From contig MU001508.1 in the NCBI GenBank assembly GCA_010093485.1, forward strand, positions 696,051 to 760,050: a DNA stretch of 64,000 bases, given 5' to 3'. The stretch is from Karstenula rhodostoma CBS 690.94 (taxonomy: Eukaryota > Ascomycota > Dothideomycetes > Pleosporales > Didymosphaeriaceae). The notes below the pieces were generated by a model. The model made no database searches, was not told the DNA's origin, and was given only the letters and a program-made list of their open reading frames with translations. Both the position numbers and the translations under genes were made by a program. Shown here one piece after another: positions 30,777 through 40,978 of this stretch. Each line of letters opens with the position of its first letter. Positions within the stretch are counted from its first letter, which is position 1.

Positions 30777-33034
30777 ATGGGGTCTTTCTTTCGTTCTCTT
30801 GTCTCTATCGCAGCACTCTGCAACAGTGTTGTACTCGTTCATGCTAATCCCGTAGAGACTTCGTTTGTGCCCAGACAGGCCACCAAGGGCTTCACCTGTT
30901 CTTATCCCGGATATCAGAACTGTAACAGTTACAGAGACCGTAGCTGCTGGGTAAAGAAAGGCGGCAAGACATACGATATTGACACCGACTATGAAGACGA
31001 ATTTCCAGTCGGCATCAAAAGAACCGTAGGTAGCACCATCGATGTGTTGCTATGTTTCATACGTCTCTGAGATAACCGCTTAATTTTAAATAGTTCAATC
31101 TAGAGATCTCGGAGAAAGTCGTCAGTCCAGATGGCTTCCCGAAGGTTGCTCAAGTGGTCAACGGCCAATTCCCAGGCCCGCTTGTCGAAGCTTGTTGGGG
31201 TGATACGATAGTCGTCAATGTCAAAAACACAATCAAGAACAACGGCACCACCATGCACTTCCACGGCCTTCGCATGTTCCATGAGAATAACTTTGATGGC
31301 GCCAACGGTTAGTAAAGCAAGCTGTGTCGGAGATATGTCAGATTGACCGAGCCAGCAATCACTCAATGCCCCATTGCACAGGATGGCTCGTTTACCTACG
31401 AATTCCAACTCAGGCAGTATGGACACAGCTGGTACCATTCGCACTACAGCTCTCAGTACGGTGAAGGGTCCTTGGGCCCAGTGGTTATCCACGGACCCTC
31501 AACCGCCAATTGGGATGAGGAACTCGCCCCCATCATGGTGCACGAGTGGCACCATGCTAGTGCGTACGACGCCTTCCACGAATCGATGTTCTCTCCCGCA
31601 CCACCAAAAGCGGATCTCATAACGCTCAATGGTGTTGGCCGCAACCATGAACTGGGGACCGGCTCCTATTTCCAGACGACATTTGAAAGAGGCAAGAAGT
31701 ATCTTCTTCGCATCACCAATAGCGCCATCGACTTCCACTTCCACTTCTCCATTGACAATCACATGCTGCAGGTCGTGTCTGTGGATTATGTGCCGATCAA
31801 GCCCTTCTGGACCAATTCGCTTTCGATTGGCATCGGCCAGCGGTACGGTGTCATCGTTCGCGCCAACCAGACGGCTTCCACGAACGGAAAGTACTGGATA
31901 CGCACAGAGTACTTCGATGGTAAGGTCGAGGACTCCACCTTTTGCCAATTTCCTCAACAAAACTATCCGCCTAACCAGACTGATACCCAGCGTGTCGGTA
32001 TCCTCAGCTACAAGGGTGCGAGCTTGGATGAGCCCAAGACAACAAGGTGGCCTGTAACTGTTGGCTGCAAAGACCCTGTCTTTGAGCCTCACCTCAAGTG
32101 GAGGGTGACGTCCCCGCAAAACGATGTACTGAAGAACGTGCGTTATGTTGGCATCGACAGAAGCAAAGAGGCCCACGGTGCTTTTCGCTGGCTGCTCGCG
32201 GAGCAACCGCAATGGCTAAACTACTCCAATCCGACTCTTTTGAATATCGCCAACACGAGTTGGTCCTCGGATTACGTTCTCGAGCCATGTAAGCTGGCGG
32301 TTCGATTCGATAAACAGAGAAATCGCAGTACTGAAAACTGGCTTAGACCCTTACAAGAACCCTGAAGGCTTCGTGTACTTTATCATCAATTCTGGTGGCG
32401 GTCCGAACAAACTTACCGGAGTAAGTTTTGAGTCCTCTGTGCCCTCAGAATACATTGACTCGTGTGGAGTTCGGATCTGTTAACATTATCAAGGGAACCC
32501 ACCCAATCCATCTCCACGGCCATGACTTTGCCATCCTCTCCCAAGGCGCGGGTCCCTTTGACGTAGCAAATTCCATATACAACACTGAAAACCCACCTCG
32601 ACGCGATACCGCCATGCTCCCCGCGATGGGCCACCTCGTTCTCGCCTACAAGACTGACAACCCTGGTGCATGGCTCCTTCACTGTCACATCGGCTGGCAC
32701 GCCGGCTCAGGTACGCAATGCCGGGGTACGAAGTGGTTGTTTCTGCTGTTGTTACTGTCTAAAATTGTTAGACATCAGCAACGAGCTGAAGCTAAAATAC
32801 CCACTTCTACCCATTAACCTTAATTTTACCTATTTTACTGACCTTGTATTCCACACTTTAGGTATGTCGCTTCAGATCTTGGAACGCCAGCAGGAAATCT
32901 CGAGCTGGATTGGTGGGCCCGCTGCCTTTGAGCCTGCAAAGAAGGGGTGCAGGCACTGGGATGCCTTTTTAGCGAAGCATAAAGATGACCCAGACGTCTT
33001 TAACCCAGAGAAACAAGATGATTCGGGAATTTAG
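30777..33034 (+). CDS. Laccase-like multicopper oxidase with anomalous introns
   Basis: Best model: exons 30777-31025, 31094-31307, 31341-32288, 32329-32420, 32449-32710, 32862-33034; 645 aa. A signal peptide (SLVSIAALCNSVVLVHA) is followed by a short Cys-rich leader. All four copper signatures are present: HFHG, HSWYHSH, HPIHLHGHDF and HCHIGWHAGSGM. Methionine lies ten residues after the type 1 copper cysteine, where Leu or Phe is common in ascomycete laccases; Met usually goes with lower redox potential. Several N-glycosylation sequons suggest secretion. Oddities: the second gap is 33 nt and cannot be spliced with GT-AG ends in frame, and the gap at 32421-32448 is only 28 nt though it has GTAAGT and CAG. 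The gene may be decaying, mis-sequenced, or may use very short introns. The family call is firm; the exon model is not. Confidence 0.8.
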
Positions 33035-33454
33035 ACAGGTTAGAACCCTGTGAACACTATGTGCTTTTTTATTGAAGAGGAGGGCAAACCGTGGTTAGCC
33101 TTGTACTGCTATCTCCGTTTTCTTATCTTATCTCCGTAGCGGAGGAACGGTCCCCTGGGTCCAGATCTAAAATTCCAATACCGCTCCGTTGATCACCCCT
33201 CACATCGCCCTGCGACCCGACTCTCTCGTCCACCTTACGCACACAGAACTAACCATGGCACTTTTTATACGATCTTTCTCTTTTGGAATCGGTATCATGG
33301 ACATACCAAACTGACGCCAGTTGTGAGCTTCATCTGTCAATTTTTCCCTTCGTCACATTATAGAAAGTGTTTCGAAAGACCATAGACTACACGTATACAG
33401 CGCTGGTACCTTCCAATATTTCTACGATATTTTTTTAACGATTAGGTTCTGGAA
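33035..33454. other. Intergenic, laccase to SET gene
   Basis: Nothing recognised beyond presumed 3' end and promoter sequence. Confidence 0.5.
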
Positions 33455-34537
33455 ATGGAGGGCGGAGAAGAGACCTCGCTCCCCCCAGGAGCGCCCACCT
33501 CGCGCCTCTTCGAAGTACGCCACACACCTCATTCCGGGCGCGCCATTTTCGCCACCCAAGACATACCCGCCGATACGCTCGTTTTTCTCGGCGATGACCT
33601 CGCGGTCGATGTTGTGCTTCGCGAGTACCGCCGCGAAGTGTGTGGGGAATGCTTCGGCTACGATCGAGGCCGGGATTTGAGCGTGCGCGACAACAGTGTG
33701 GGGTTTGCGTTCTGCTCCGAGGAGTGCAGGGACCAATGGAGAGACCGCGTTGGCGAGCTCGGCGTGGAGACATGGACCGCGGTGGAGAAGATGATCAAGG
33801 GCCGGAGCAGAGAGGATGCGGACATGGTGGATGTGGGACTGCCGCGGCCAAAGGCGGAGGAGACACGGATTGCGTGGAAGGGGGCGGCTGATCAGGCGGC
33901 ATTGATACGGATTGCGCGCTCACCCATCCCACCTGCCAACGACTCGGACAAAGGCGAGGTCGTCGAGCCTACTAAGCAGCACCGCAAAGCCCTCCAGAAA
34001 GCGCTCATGCAGCCCATCTCCCCGGACGTCTTGACCTTTTGCATCAGCGGTACCCTCTGGAAATACAACAACCCCGCCAAGTGGGATCGCGTCCTCGCCC
34101 TCGCCCAGGACCACACACCCTATCATAGCTGCGACGACCTCAGTGCCTTCACTCGCTCTTACCTTCACATGCTCGCCGTGTGTCCGCTCCCTCTCCTTGA
34201 ACACATAACGCCGGAAACGTTGTTCCTCCTGTCTTCGCGCGACAGCCACAACTCCTTCGGCATCCGCTCCCTCGAGGACGACGGCTCAGAGTTCTTCGGC
34301 TACGGGTGCTGGCCGAGCGCGTCGTACTTCAATCATTCGTGCGGGCCAAACGTTGAGAAAGCGAGGGTGGGAAGGGTGTGGCAGTTTCGCGCAGGGAAGG
34401 AGATCAAGATGGGCGAGGAGCTGTGCATCACGTATTTGAGTGGTGAAGAAAGGAAGTCGAGCAGGGGTACGAGGATGAAGACTTTGAAGGGCAATTGGGG
34501 GTTTGAGTGTGGGTGTGTGAGATGCGAGAATGTGTAA
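33455..34537 (+). CDS. SET-domain protein, SMYD/Set6-like
   Basis: Single exon, 360 aa. The N-terminal SET-N part (GRAIFATQDIPADTLVF, about residues 28-44) is interrupted by a zinc-binding insert resembling a reduced MYND finger: CGECFGY near residue 63 and FCSEECRDQW near residue 85. The SET core follows with YFNHSCGPNVEK (about residues 290-301) and GEELCITYL (about 321-329). A post-SET cysteine pattern, FECGCVRCE, closes the protein at its very C-terminus. These are the S-adenosylmethionine and lysine-channel motifs of SMYD-type methyltransferases. Closest in plan to yeast Set6, whose substrate is not established. No nuclear signal is obvious. Confidence 0.88.
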   Translation: MEGGEETSLPPGAPTSRLFEVRHTPHSGRAIFATQDIPADTLVFLGDDLAVDVVLREYRREVCGECFGYDRGRDLSVRDNSVGFAFCSEECRDQWRDRVGELGVETWTAVEKMIKGRSREDADMVDVGLPRPKAEETRIAWKGAADQAALIRIARSPIPPANDSDKGEVVEPTKQHRKALQKALMQPISPDVLTFCISGTLWKYNNPAKWDRVLALAQDHTPYHSCDDLSAFTRSYLHMLAVCPLPLLEHITPETLFLLSSRDSHNSFGIRSLEDDGSEFFGYGCWPSASYFNHSCGPNVEKARVGRVWQFRAGKEIKMGEELCITYLSGEERKSSRGTRMKTLKGNWGFECGCVRCENV

Positions 34538-35072
34538 AGGATCGGTTGGATGGTAGAAGTCTACAGTAGACATTCGAGTTTCTTTGCTAATTGTTCTCTG
34601 CTTAGAATTGTCCTTCTCGAGACATAGATCCATATTTGCGATACTTCCGACTTCGTAGTGCACTTCGTTCTATTCAACGATTAGCTACCATTTGGTTGAT
34701 GCTTATTAAGAACAAGCGGAGTTTTCCGACCACTCACGCACATCATCCCCGAAAAGGAAAAGCGTTACGCCTCAGCTTAACCAGGAACGTTTAAAGCGAT
34801 GCGAGTTACACCACAGAGACAGCGTGCTAAGCCGTTTCTTATTCAGTGCTTACACGTAAGCTCCGCAAAGCCACAGTACGATGCCCGTAGGAATTTCACC
34901 TCTCTAGCAACCAACTCTCTTACGTGCATCGCAAATGTATTGAGGCGTGCTGCACCATCGTTTGACAGGGTACAATAGCGAGCAATCGAGTACCTCGATT
35001 CACTTTGGGCAGCGCGACACCAAAGCTCCAGCACTGGAAGGGCAGTAGATCGCAGCCGCGCGCAGACACAGT
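34538..35072. other. Intergenic, SET gene to second Zn2Cys6 gene
   Basis: No gene or repeat recognised. Confidence 0.5.
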
Positions 35073-37211
35073 ATGGTATATCGAGGCAGGCCAAGTACGG
35101 GATGTAAAACTTGCAGGCAACGCAAGATCAAGGTACGTAGCGAAGCTTTTGTATCCCCCACGTTCGCTTGTATACTCTATCCATTTAGTTCCGAGGCTCT
35201 GGAACATCCAGCACTACGACTAGTCCGCACGTTGCATACAAACTACCCGATTCGGTCAGCTGTGCGAGCCCCAGGGACCCAGTTAGCCAAGCTTCATACC
35301 CCAGATCCACCTGTCCCAGTTCCTTGGCAAAATGCCGAATGACTAACGAGGCACTTGTAGTGTGATGAGAGGCCAGGAGGGTGTGTCAAGTGCGCAGACA
35401 AGGGCCACCAATGTCCTGGGTACGAACGGATAATTGATCGCCTCTTCCAGGATGAATCCGCTGCCGTGGAACAAAAAGCGCGAAAATCAAAAGCCAAAGC
35501 CCTCATTGCTCGCGACGAACGAGAGCAAGCTGAAAAAGCTCGACGCGCTGTTGTTCGAATTTCAGATGCGATAGGAGCACCCTTACTATGCCCTCTCATT
35601 GACAGAGGTATCGCTTTCTTCATGAAGAACTACGCAGCAGGGGTAGATCTGCCACCAATATCTTCTGCGGCGTATAACCGGCATCTCAGTACGTTTGGAT
35701 TTCATCCCATCGTGGCCACGGCGATGGCCGCGCTTGGTCTTGCGGGCACAGCCAACCTGCTGATGGATCACGGACTGAAGCACGAGGCTACCAGGTGGTA
35801 TCTTGATGCTCTTAATATGACCAACAAGGCGCTCGTCAATCCTTCTGATGCGAAATCAGACCACACTTTACTTGCAACCATGCTGCTCAGTCTTTTCGAA
35901 TCCACTCACAATGAGTTCTCGTTTCAAGGCTGGATGCAACACGTCCAAGGGTCGGCATCTCTTGTTCGGATGCGTGGCATGGCCCAGTTTCAGACGCCGG
36001 CTGGTCGCAGAATGTACATGCAAACGATCGGGTTGCTCGCCACAAAATGCGTGGGCATGGGTATTGCGCTTCCACGATTCGTCCACGAGATGAACAAAGA
36101 GGTGAAAAAATGGGAAGACGGTCACGATCCTGGCAATAGATTCTTCCACCTCCATATCAAGGTGATAGATTTCCGCGCAGACATCCTGAATCATAAACTC
36201 ACGGATCTTCGGGAAATAGTAGACCGCGCTTCGGAGCTTGATGAGGAAGCCATGAAGATGTTCGATGCGGTGGACTCCAGTTGGGATTATGTCGTAGAGA
36301 CTTGCGACGAAGGCACACCTGGTGTTTTTGGGGCAGAATACCACATCTATCCGCATCTCGCCGCAGCGCAAACGTGGAATTGGCTTCGCTATATTCGAAT
36401 ATACATCCACGACATCCTCCGCAACGCCCTCATCGCCGGCTTCAGCTCTACGCCACCGGTCTTTGTAGGGAGAATATACATGGAGCTCCTGAATGATTCC
36501 ACAGAAACACTCTACAAGATGCAATCAGACATATTTGCCAGCATGCCCCAGTACCTGCACGACACGGCCAAGGTCCCGTCCACTTGGTCTGACTCAACAC
36601 ATATGGGGAGACCTCAATCCAAGTTCTCGTTTGAAGGCCTTACACCTCCGGGTACTGTTACCACACCTTCTCCGTCCCCATCTCCATCGCCCACCGGGAC
36701 CGCATTGGGGGCTACCGAATGGGGGCCTCCCACGACACCCATCGCCCCATCAGGCAGCGCAAAGACGCTCATCTCGAACTTCCTCCAAGAACGAAGTGTC
36801 AGCACAATCCCCGAGTTTCGCACGCCCGCGACACCAAACGAACAACTTCCCATCGTCCGCGTCAGCGGCGGCTACTCTTCTCTTTGGGCTCTATTCATCG
36901 CGGGCTCCACACCCATCGCCTCGTCCGAAGCCCATGCCTTCGTCCTAAACTCACTCGAAAGAGTCGCATGTGAGTTTGGTATCAACCAGGCAAGGGTATT
37001 TGCGAGTGCGTTGAGGACGAAAATCGAGCTGGAGAGAACGGGGATCAGTAAGATGGCGGAAGAGGAAATGCTTCACGGGTGGGATGCTGGGTGGTATGAA
37101 GGATTGGGAGATAAACAGAAGGTTACGCTGAGGAACGCTGCATTGAAGGGGGGTGAGTGGGGCATTGCGCCAGTCTACATGCCCAGGGTCGGACCGCATG
37201 TTGATGATTGA
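35073..37211 (+). CDS. Zn(II)2Cys6 transcription factor
   Basis: Two exons, 35073-35132 and 35361-37211; 636 aa. The 20-codon first exon carries GCKTCRQRKIK, and the second begins at once with the third cysteine (CDERPGGCVKC), giving CX2CX6CX6CX2CX6C at residues 11-38. The intron of 228 nt is long for this window but has a GACTAAC branch site and TAG acceptor. A charged Ala/Lys/Glu-rich helix (about residues 55-80) follows. The C-terminal part resembles the fungal DUF3468-type activator region, with DHGLKHEATRWYLDALN and GGYSSLWALFIAGSTP segments. A Ser/Pro/Thr-rich linker lies at about residues 440-490. Nuclear regulator by family. It converges on a luciferase-like monooxygenase gene, which it might or might not control. 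Confidence 0.87.
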
Positions 37212-37630
37212 GAGGAGCGAGGCGTGAATCCAAGTGCATGTACGATGATAAGAGTTGACGACGATTCGAGGGAAGTCGACGCCTATCATAGGCGCCATGC
37301 GCATGATAATGGCAGATTCGACTCGACTGCTTGGCCAGTGGGGACTGGGTGGTTATCTAAGTCACCTGATATGACCCACAGGAATACCTCCTTTCATGGT
37401 AAGCGATTCTGCCAGGATTGCGCTTTATATCAATTTGGTATATGGGTGGGTGCATTTCGCGCTGACCTCGAAGCAACCAGACGACTGTATGTGCAATTAT
37501 TTAAGATCGTACTGAGCAATTTACTTCGCATTGAAGATCCCCGTATCCGACCATGCAACATGAAGACCATTCGAGATTACTACTAAGTTTCGAATCGCAC
37601 AACCATCCGCTGCGTAAGCTGGCTACAGAC
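37212..37630. other. Convergent intergenic region
   Basis: Between the 3' ends of the Zn2Cys6 gene and the FMN monooxygenase. Nothing recognised. Confidence 0.5.
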
Positions 37631-38977
37631 CTACGCGGTTGAAGTGTTCTCAAAGAAACGATTCGGCGGTCGCGGCAGACCGAGATGCTCTCGCAACGTC
37701 GTTCCCTCGTAATCCTTCCTGAAGATCCCACGCCGCTGCAGCTCAGGCACCAACTTCTTCGTCACACTCTCCAGTCCCTCGGGCAAGAACGGGAACGTCA
37801 CTGTAAATCCATCCGCAGCCTCTTCGTTCAGCCAGTACTCCAGCTCATCAGCTACAGTCTCGGGAGTCCCCACAAATGCAAGCCCGGAATACCCGCCGTA
37901 TCGCCCTGCAAGCTGCCGTACGTTCAGTCCTTCCTTCTCCGCGAGACTGATCACGCCCGCCCGTCCCGTCTTGCTCGCGTTGGTGTCGGGAATGTCTTTG
38001 GGCAGGGGTCCGTCTGGGTCGAACTTCGATGCATCCGATCCCAGTGCGATGGAAAGCGACGCAATGGCGCTGTCATAGTGGACCAAGCTGTCGAGCTTGA
38101 GTCTCTTCTGCTGTGCGTCTTCGACCGTATCCCCGATGACAATGAGCGCGGCAGGTAGGATTTTCGGAAGCCCCGGGAACCTCCCCGCCGCTTTCGCCCG
38201 CCCTTTGATATCCTGATACAGCACCTTCGCAGACTCGACGTCCCGTGGCGCGCAGAACACCGTCTCGGCGGTCTCGGCTGCGAGTTGGCGTCCTGGCTCC
38301 GACTGTCCTGCCTGCACAATGACAGGCCATCCCTGCACAGGTCTCGCGATATTCAACGGGCCTTTAACTTGAAACTCATCCCCCTTGTGGTTCAGCGTAT
38401 GTATCTTCTCGGGATCAACATACACGCCGCTTTCCGCGTCCCGTGGGAACGCATCATCGGCAAAACTATCCCACAGCCCCGTAACCACATCGTAGAACTC
38501 GCGCGCCCGCTTGTACCGATCGCCATGCTCCATGTGCTCGTCGCGCCCAAAGTTCTTCGCGCTTTCAGGATTCCCCGTCGTCACGATGTTCCACGCTGCG
38601 CGCCCGCCGCTGAGGTGGTCCAGACTGGCAAAGCGCCGCGCAATGTGGTACGGCTCGTCGTACGTCGTGCTCGCGGTTGCCGCCAGGCCGATTCTGCTCG
38701 TGACCTGTGACAGTGCAGCGAGCAGGGTGAAGGGCTCGAAGGAGGTGACGGTGTGGCTTCGCTTGAGGGCTTCCACGGGCATGTTCAGGACCGCGAGATG
38801 GTCGGCCATGAAGAAGGCGTCGAACTTGGCGGCTTCGAGGGATTGGATGAAAGAAACAAGGTGCTTGAGGTTGAAGTTTGCGTCTGGGTATGATCCGGGA
38901 TAGCGCCATGCGCCTGTGTGGAGGCTGACGGGCCGCATGAAGGCTGTGAGGTGGAGTTGCTTTTTTGGGGACGTCAT
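37631..38977 (-). CDS. FMN-dependent monooxygenase, NtaA/SnaA/DszA family
   Basis: Single exon, 448 aa from the ATG at 38977; upstream in-frame sequence lacks an ATG. This is a bacterial-luciferase-like TIM barrel. Typical segments are HLTAFMRPVSLHTGAWRYP at the N-terminus, FMADHLAVLN, TYDEPYHIARRFASLDHLSGGRAAWNIVT (shown only in parts), GWPVIVQAGQSEPGR, and FVGTPETVADELE. These match the nitrilotriacetate monooxygenase / dibenzothiophene sulfone monooxygenase group, which use reduced FMN from a partner flavin reductase to oxidise small organic S or N compounds. No reductase gene is adjacent. Cytosolic, no targeting signal. The intronless state is compatible with old acquisition from bacteria, but such genes are common in ascomycetes. 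Confidence 0.92.
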   Translation of the reverse strand: MTSPKKQLHLTAFMRPVSLHTGAWRYPGSYPDANFNLKHLVSFIQSLEAAKFDAFFMADHLAVLNMPVEALKRSHTVTSFEPFTLLAALSQVTSRIGLAATASTTYDEPYHIARRFASLDHLSGGRAAWNIVTTGNPESAKNFGRDEHMEHGDRYKRAREFYDVVTGLWDSFADDAFPRDAESGVYVDPEKIHTLNHKGDEFQVKGPLNIARPVQGWPVIVQAGQSEPGRQLAAETAETVFCAPRDVESAKVLYQDIKGRAKAAGRFPGLPKILPAALIVIGDTVEDAQQKRLKLDSLVHYDSAIASLSIALGSDASKFDPDGPLPKDIPDTNASKTGRAGVISLAEKEGLNVRQLAGRYGGYSGLAFVGTPETVADELEYWLNEEAADGFTVTFPFLPEGLESVTKKLVPELQRRGIFRKDYEGTTLREHLGLPRPPNRFFENTSTA

Positions 38978-39410
38978 CTTGGCTGGGAGACACTCGTGAT
39001 GTGTTGGGAGGGCGTATGTTTGAGAAGAAGCTTTTTGCTTCAAGTTATGGACGCGGTCGAGGTGTTACACTTTATAGGTGTGGTTATATCCGATAGATGC
39101 GGGTGTTGCAATAGTAATCGTGATCACGCCATTGATGCACATAGATGCGTGATCCGCATATACCGAAGGTCCATTAGTATCCAACTCGTGTACGAATCGG
39201 AACTGTGTGCAAGTACGCTCATAGTGTTAGCTTCTATTAGGTGGCAGCTGCAGTCTATAATTTGTCCACCATTTTACGGGACACCACTTCGTGGTTCGTG
39301 TCAACAATCAGAGAATCATAGCGTTAGCTCAAGAGTCTTCTTAGTACTGAAACCGTGATGGTTACTTGAATTGGTATCATTTGTGTTACATTATCTGATA
39401 AGAAGCCACT
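38978..39410. other. Intergenic with a repeat family 2 copy
   Basis: Promoter side of the FMN monooxygenase and 3' side of the polygalacturonase. Contains the family 2 repeat at 39275-39315; no gene. Confidence 0.55.
39275..39315 (+). repeat. Dispersed short repeat, family 2
   Basis: TTTTACGGGACACCACTTCG then TGTCAACAATCAGAGAA. Close match to 4391-4436, 35 kb away. Confidence 0.7.
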
Positions 39411-40978
39411 TCAGAGCAATTTCTTGCAGTTGACCTGGCTATCGATGCCATCAATGTTCGCACATGCGTACTGGTTTGTTCCGCTCGGGCTCTTGACCGT
39501 CACATTTTGAATGTTGATATCGCTGCACACAGTCGGGCTGGAGCAGACTAGGTAGCCAACCAAAGGATCGTGCTTCTTGCTCGTGGTGCCCTTGAAGTTC
39601 TTGATGGTGACATCCGAGATGGTGAGGTTGCTGGGGAACTATCCTGAGTCAGTACGTGTACGAGGGAGTACGGGTAAGAGAGTATGTACCTGATTGCAGA
39701 GCGTCAGGTTCTTCTGGCCGTAGCACTGGGTAATTTCGATGGCATAGTCGACGTTGGAGAGTACCATTCCGTCGTAGGTGATGTTAGACACGGCTCCTAA
39801 GCCACCGCCTCCTTGCAGATCATCGGACAGGGCAGAGCTAACGCCTGGCCAGACCTTGATGCGGGCACCATCAGAAGCGTTGGACATGCTGACGTTGTAC
39901 GTCTGGTGCTGTCAGCTAGGTTCCGCAGGAGGATATATTCTGGCCTGGAATCTATTGCTGCATTTACGCAGTGGACAAGGAAACTTACGTAGATGTTCTT
40001 GACATAATCGACCTCACCCTTGTACTGTCCCAAGCTACCAACACTGATGCCATGACTGCCGTTGCATATCAGGTTCTGTACAACTATGTTGGTACTGTTC
40101 GGCTTGAAAGACACACAATCGTCGCCATTGTCAATGTGCGAGTTCTGAATGACGATGTTGTCCGAGCGGTATGTGTCCCAACTGTAGAACGTTAGCGTCC
40201 CGATTATTCTTGTACTTCCAATGAGACCTACCCGTCAGTGTTCTTGGCAACGTTCGAGCTGCTGCTGTACCCGGAAATGCTAATGTCGGAGAACACCACA
40301 TTCGTCGAGTTCGCTACGAGGTTGTACCACTGAGGCGAGTACCTCATTTTCAGGTTCTCAATGCGTCCGCCCTTCAAACCAATGGTACCGAAGAGGATGG
40401 GGCGCAAGACCAAATTGTTCTTGGCATACAAATCGTACCAGACCTGCCCGTTTCCGTCAAAGGTACCACCTCCATAGACGTTGACGTCCTCGCCTCCAAG
40501 CTGGAAGAAAGTAGTGGCGTTCTGGAAGACTTGCTTAAAGGCGTTGGCTTGCCAGTAGTCCGTGTCGTTGGTGAACTTGATGGTCCCTTGTACGTCTGAC
40601 GAGTTGTTAGTTCTATCAATGGGTCCAGTTTGGAAACAACGTACCCAAATCTATGTTCTTGAGGAACGTAAGGTCAAGTGCAGTGCCGATGGTGTAAGTC
40701 TTGTCCTTAGAAAAGATAACGTGACCACCGTTGTTGCAAGACTTGATGGCGCTCAGAACGTTTGTGGAATCGTCCTTGCCATTGCCATAGCTCTTCACCG
40801 TGCAGGTTTTTGATCGAGCTGGCGAGACCGGGAAAGGCTTGCCAGGGTGATGCGGTTTGATGGGATGATTTGGCCTCTTCGATGCGCCTCTGGTGACGAG
40901 ATCATCGGACTCAACGGGAGAAGACCATGCTATCGAGGCTTGCAGCAGTGCTGCAGCAAAGAGTGGCGAGATGCGCAT
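39411..40978 (-). CDS. Exopolygalacturonase, glycoside hydrolase family 28
   Basis: Five exons: 40978-40645, 40595-40232, 40181-39989, 39902-39690, 39638-39411; introns 49, 50, 86, 51 nt; 443 aa. A signal peptide ([17 protein letters not shown]) is followed by a His/Pro/Lys-rich propeptide-like segment. The GH28 active-site set is complete: NTDG (codon split by intron 2), [16 protein letters not shown] and ARIKVW. Asp residues of NTD and DD are the catalytic acids. SHG followed by SVGSLGQY is typical of fungal exo-acting enzymes, which release galacturonate from the chain end. Secreted plant pectin degradation is the expected role. Several NxS/T sequons suggest glycosylation. Confidence 0.93.

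Noticed and set aside
36950..37400. Extra C-terminal exon for the second Zn2Cys6 factor
   Set aside because: The frame closes with a stop at 37209-37211 after a typical family ending; nothing downstream needs joining.
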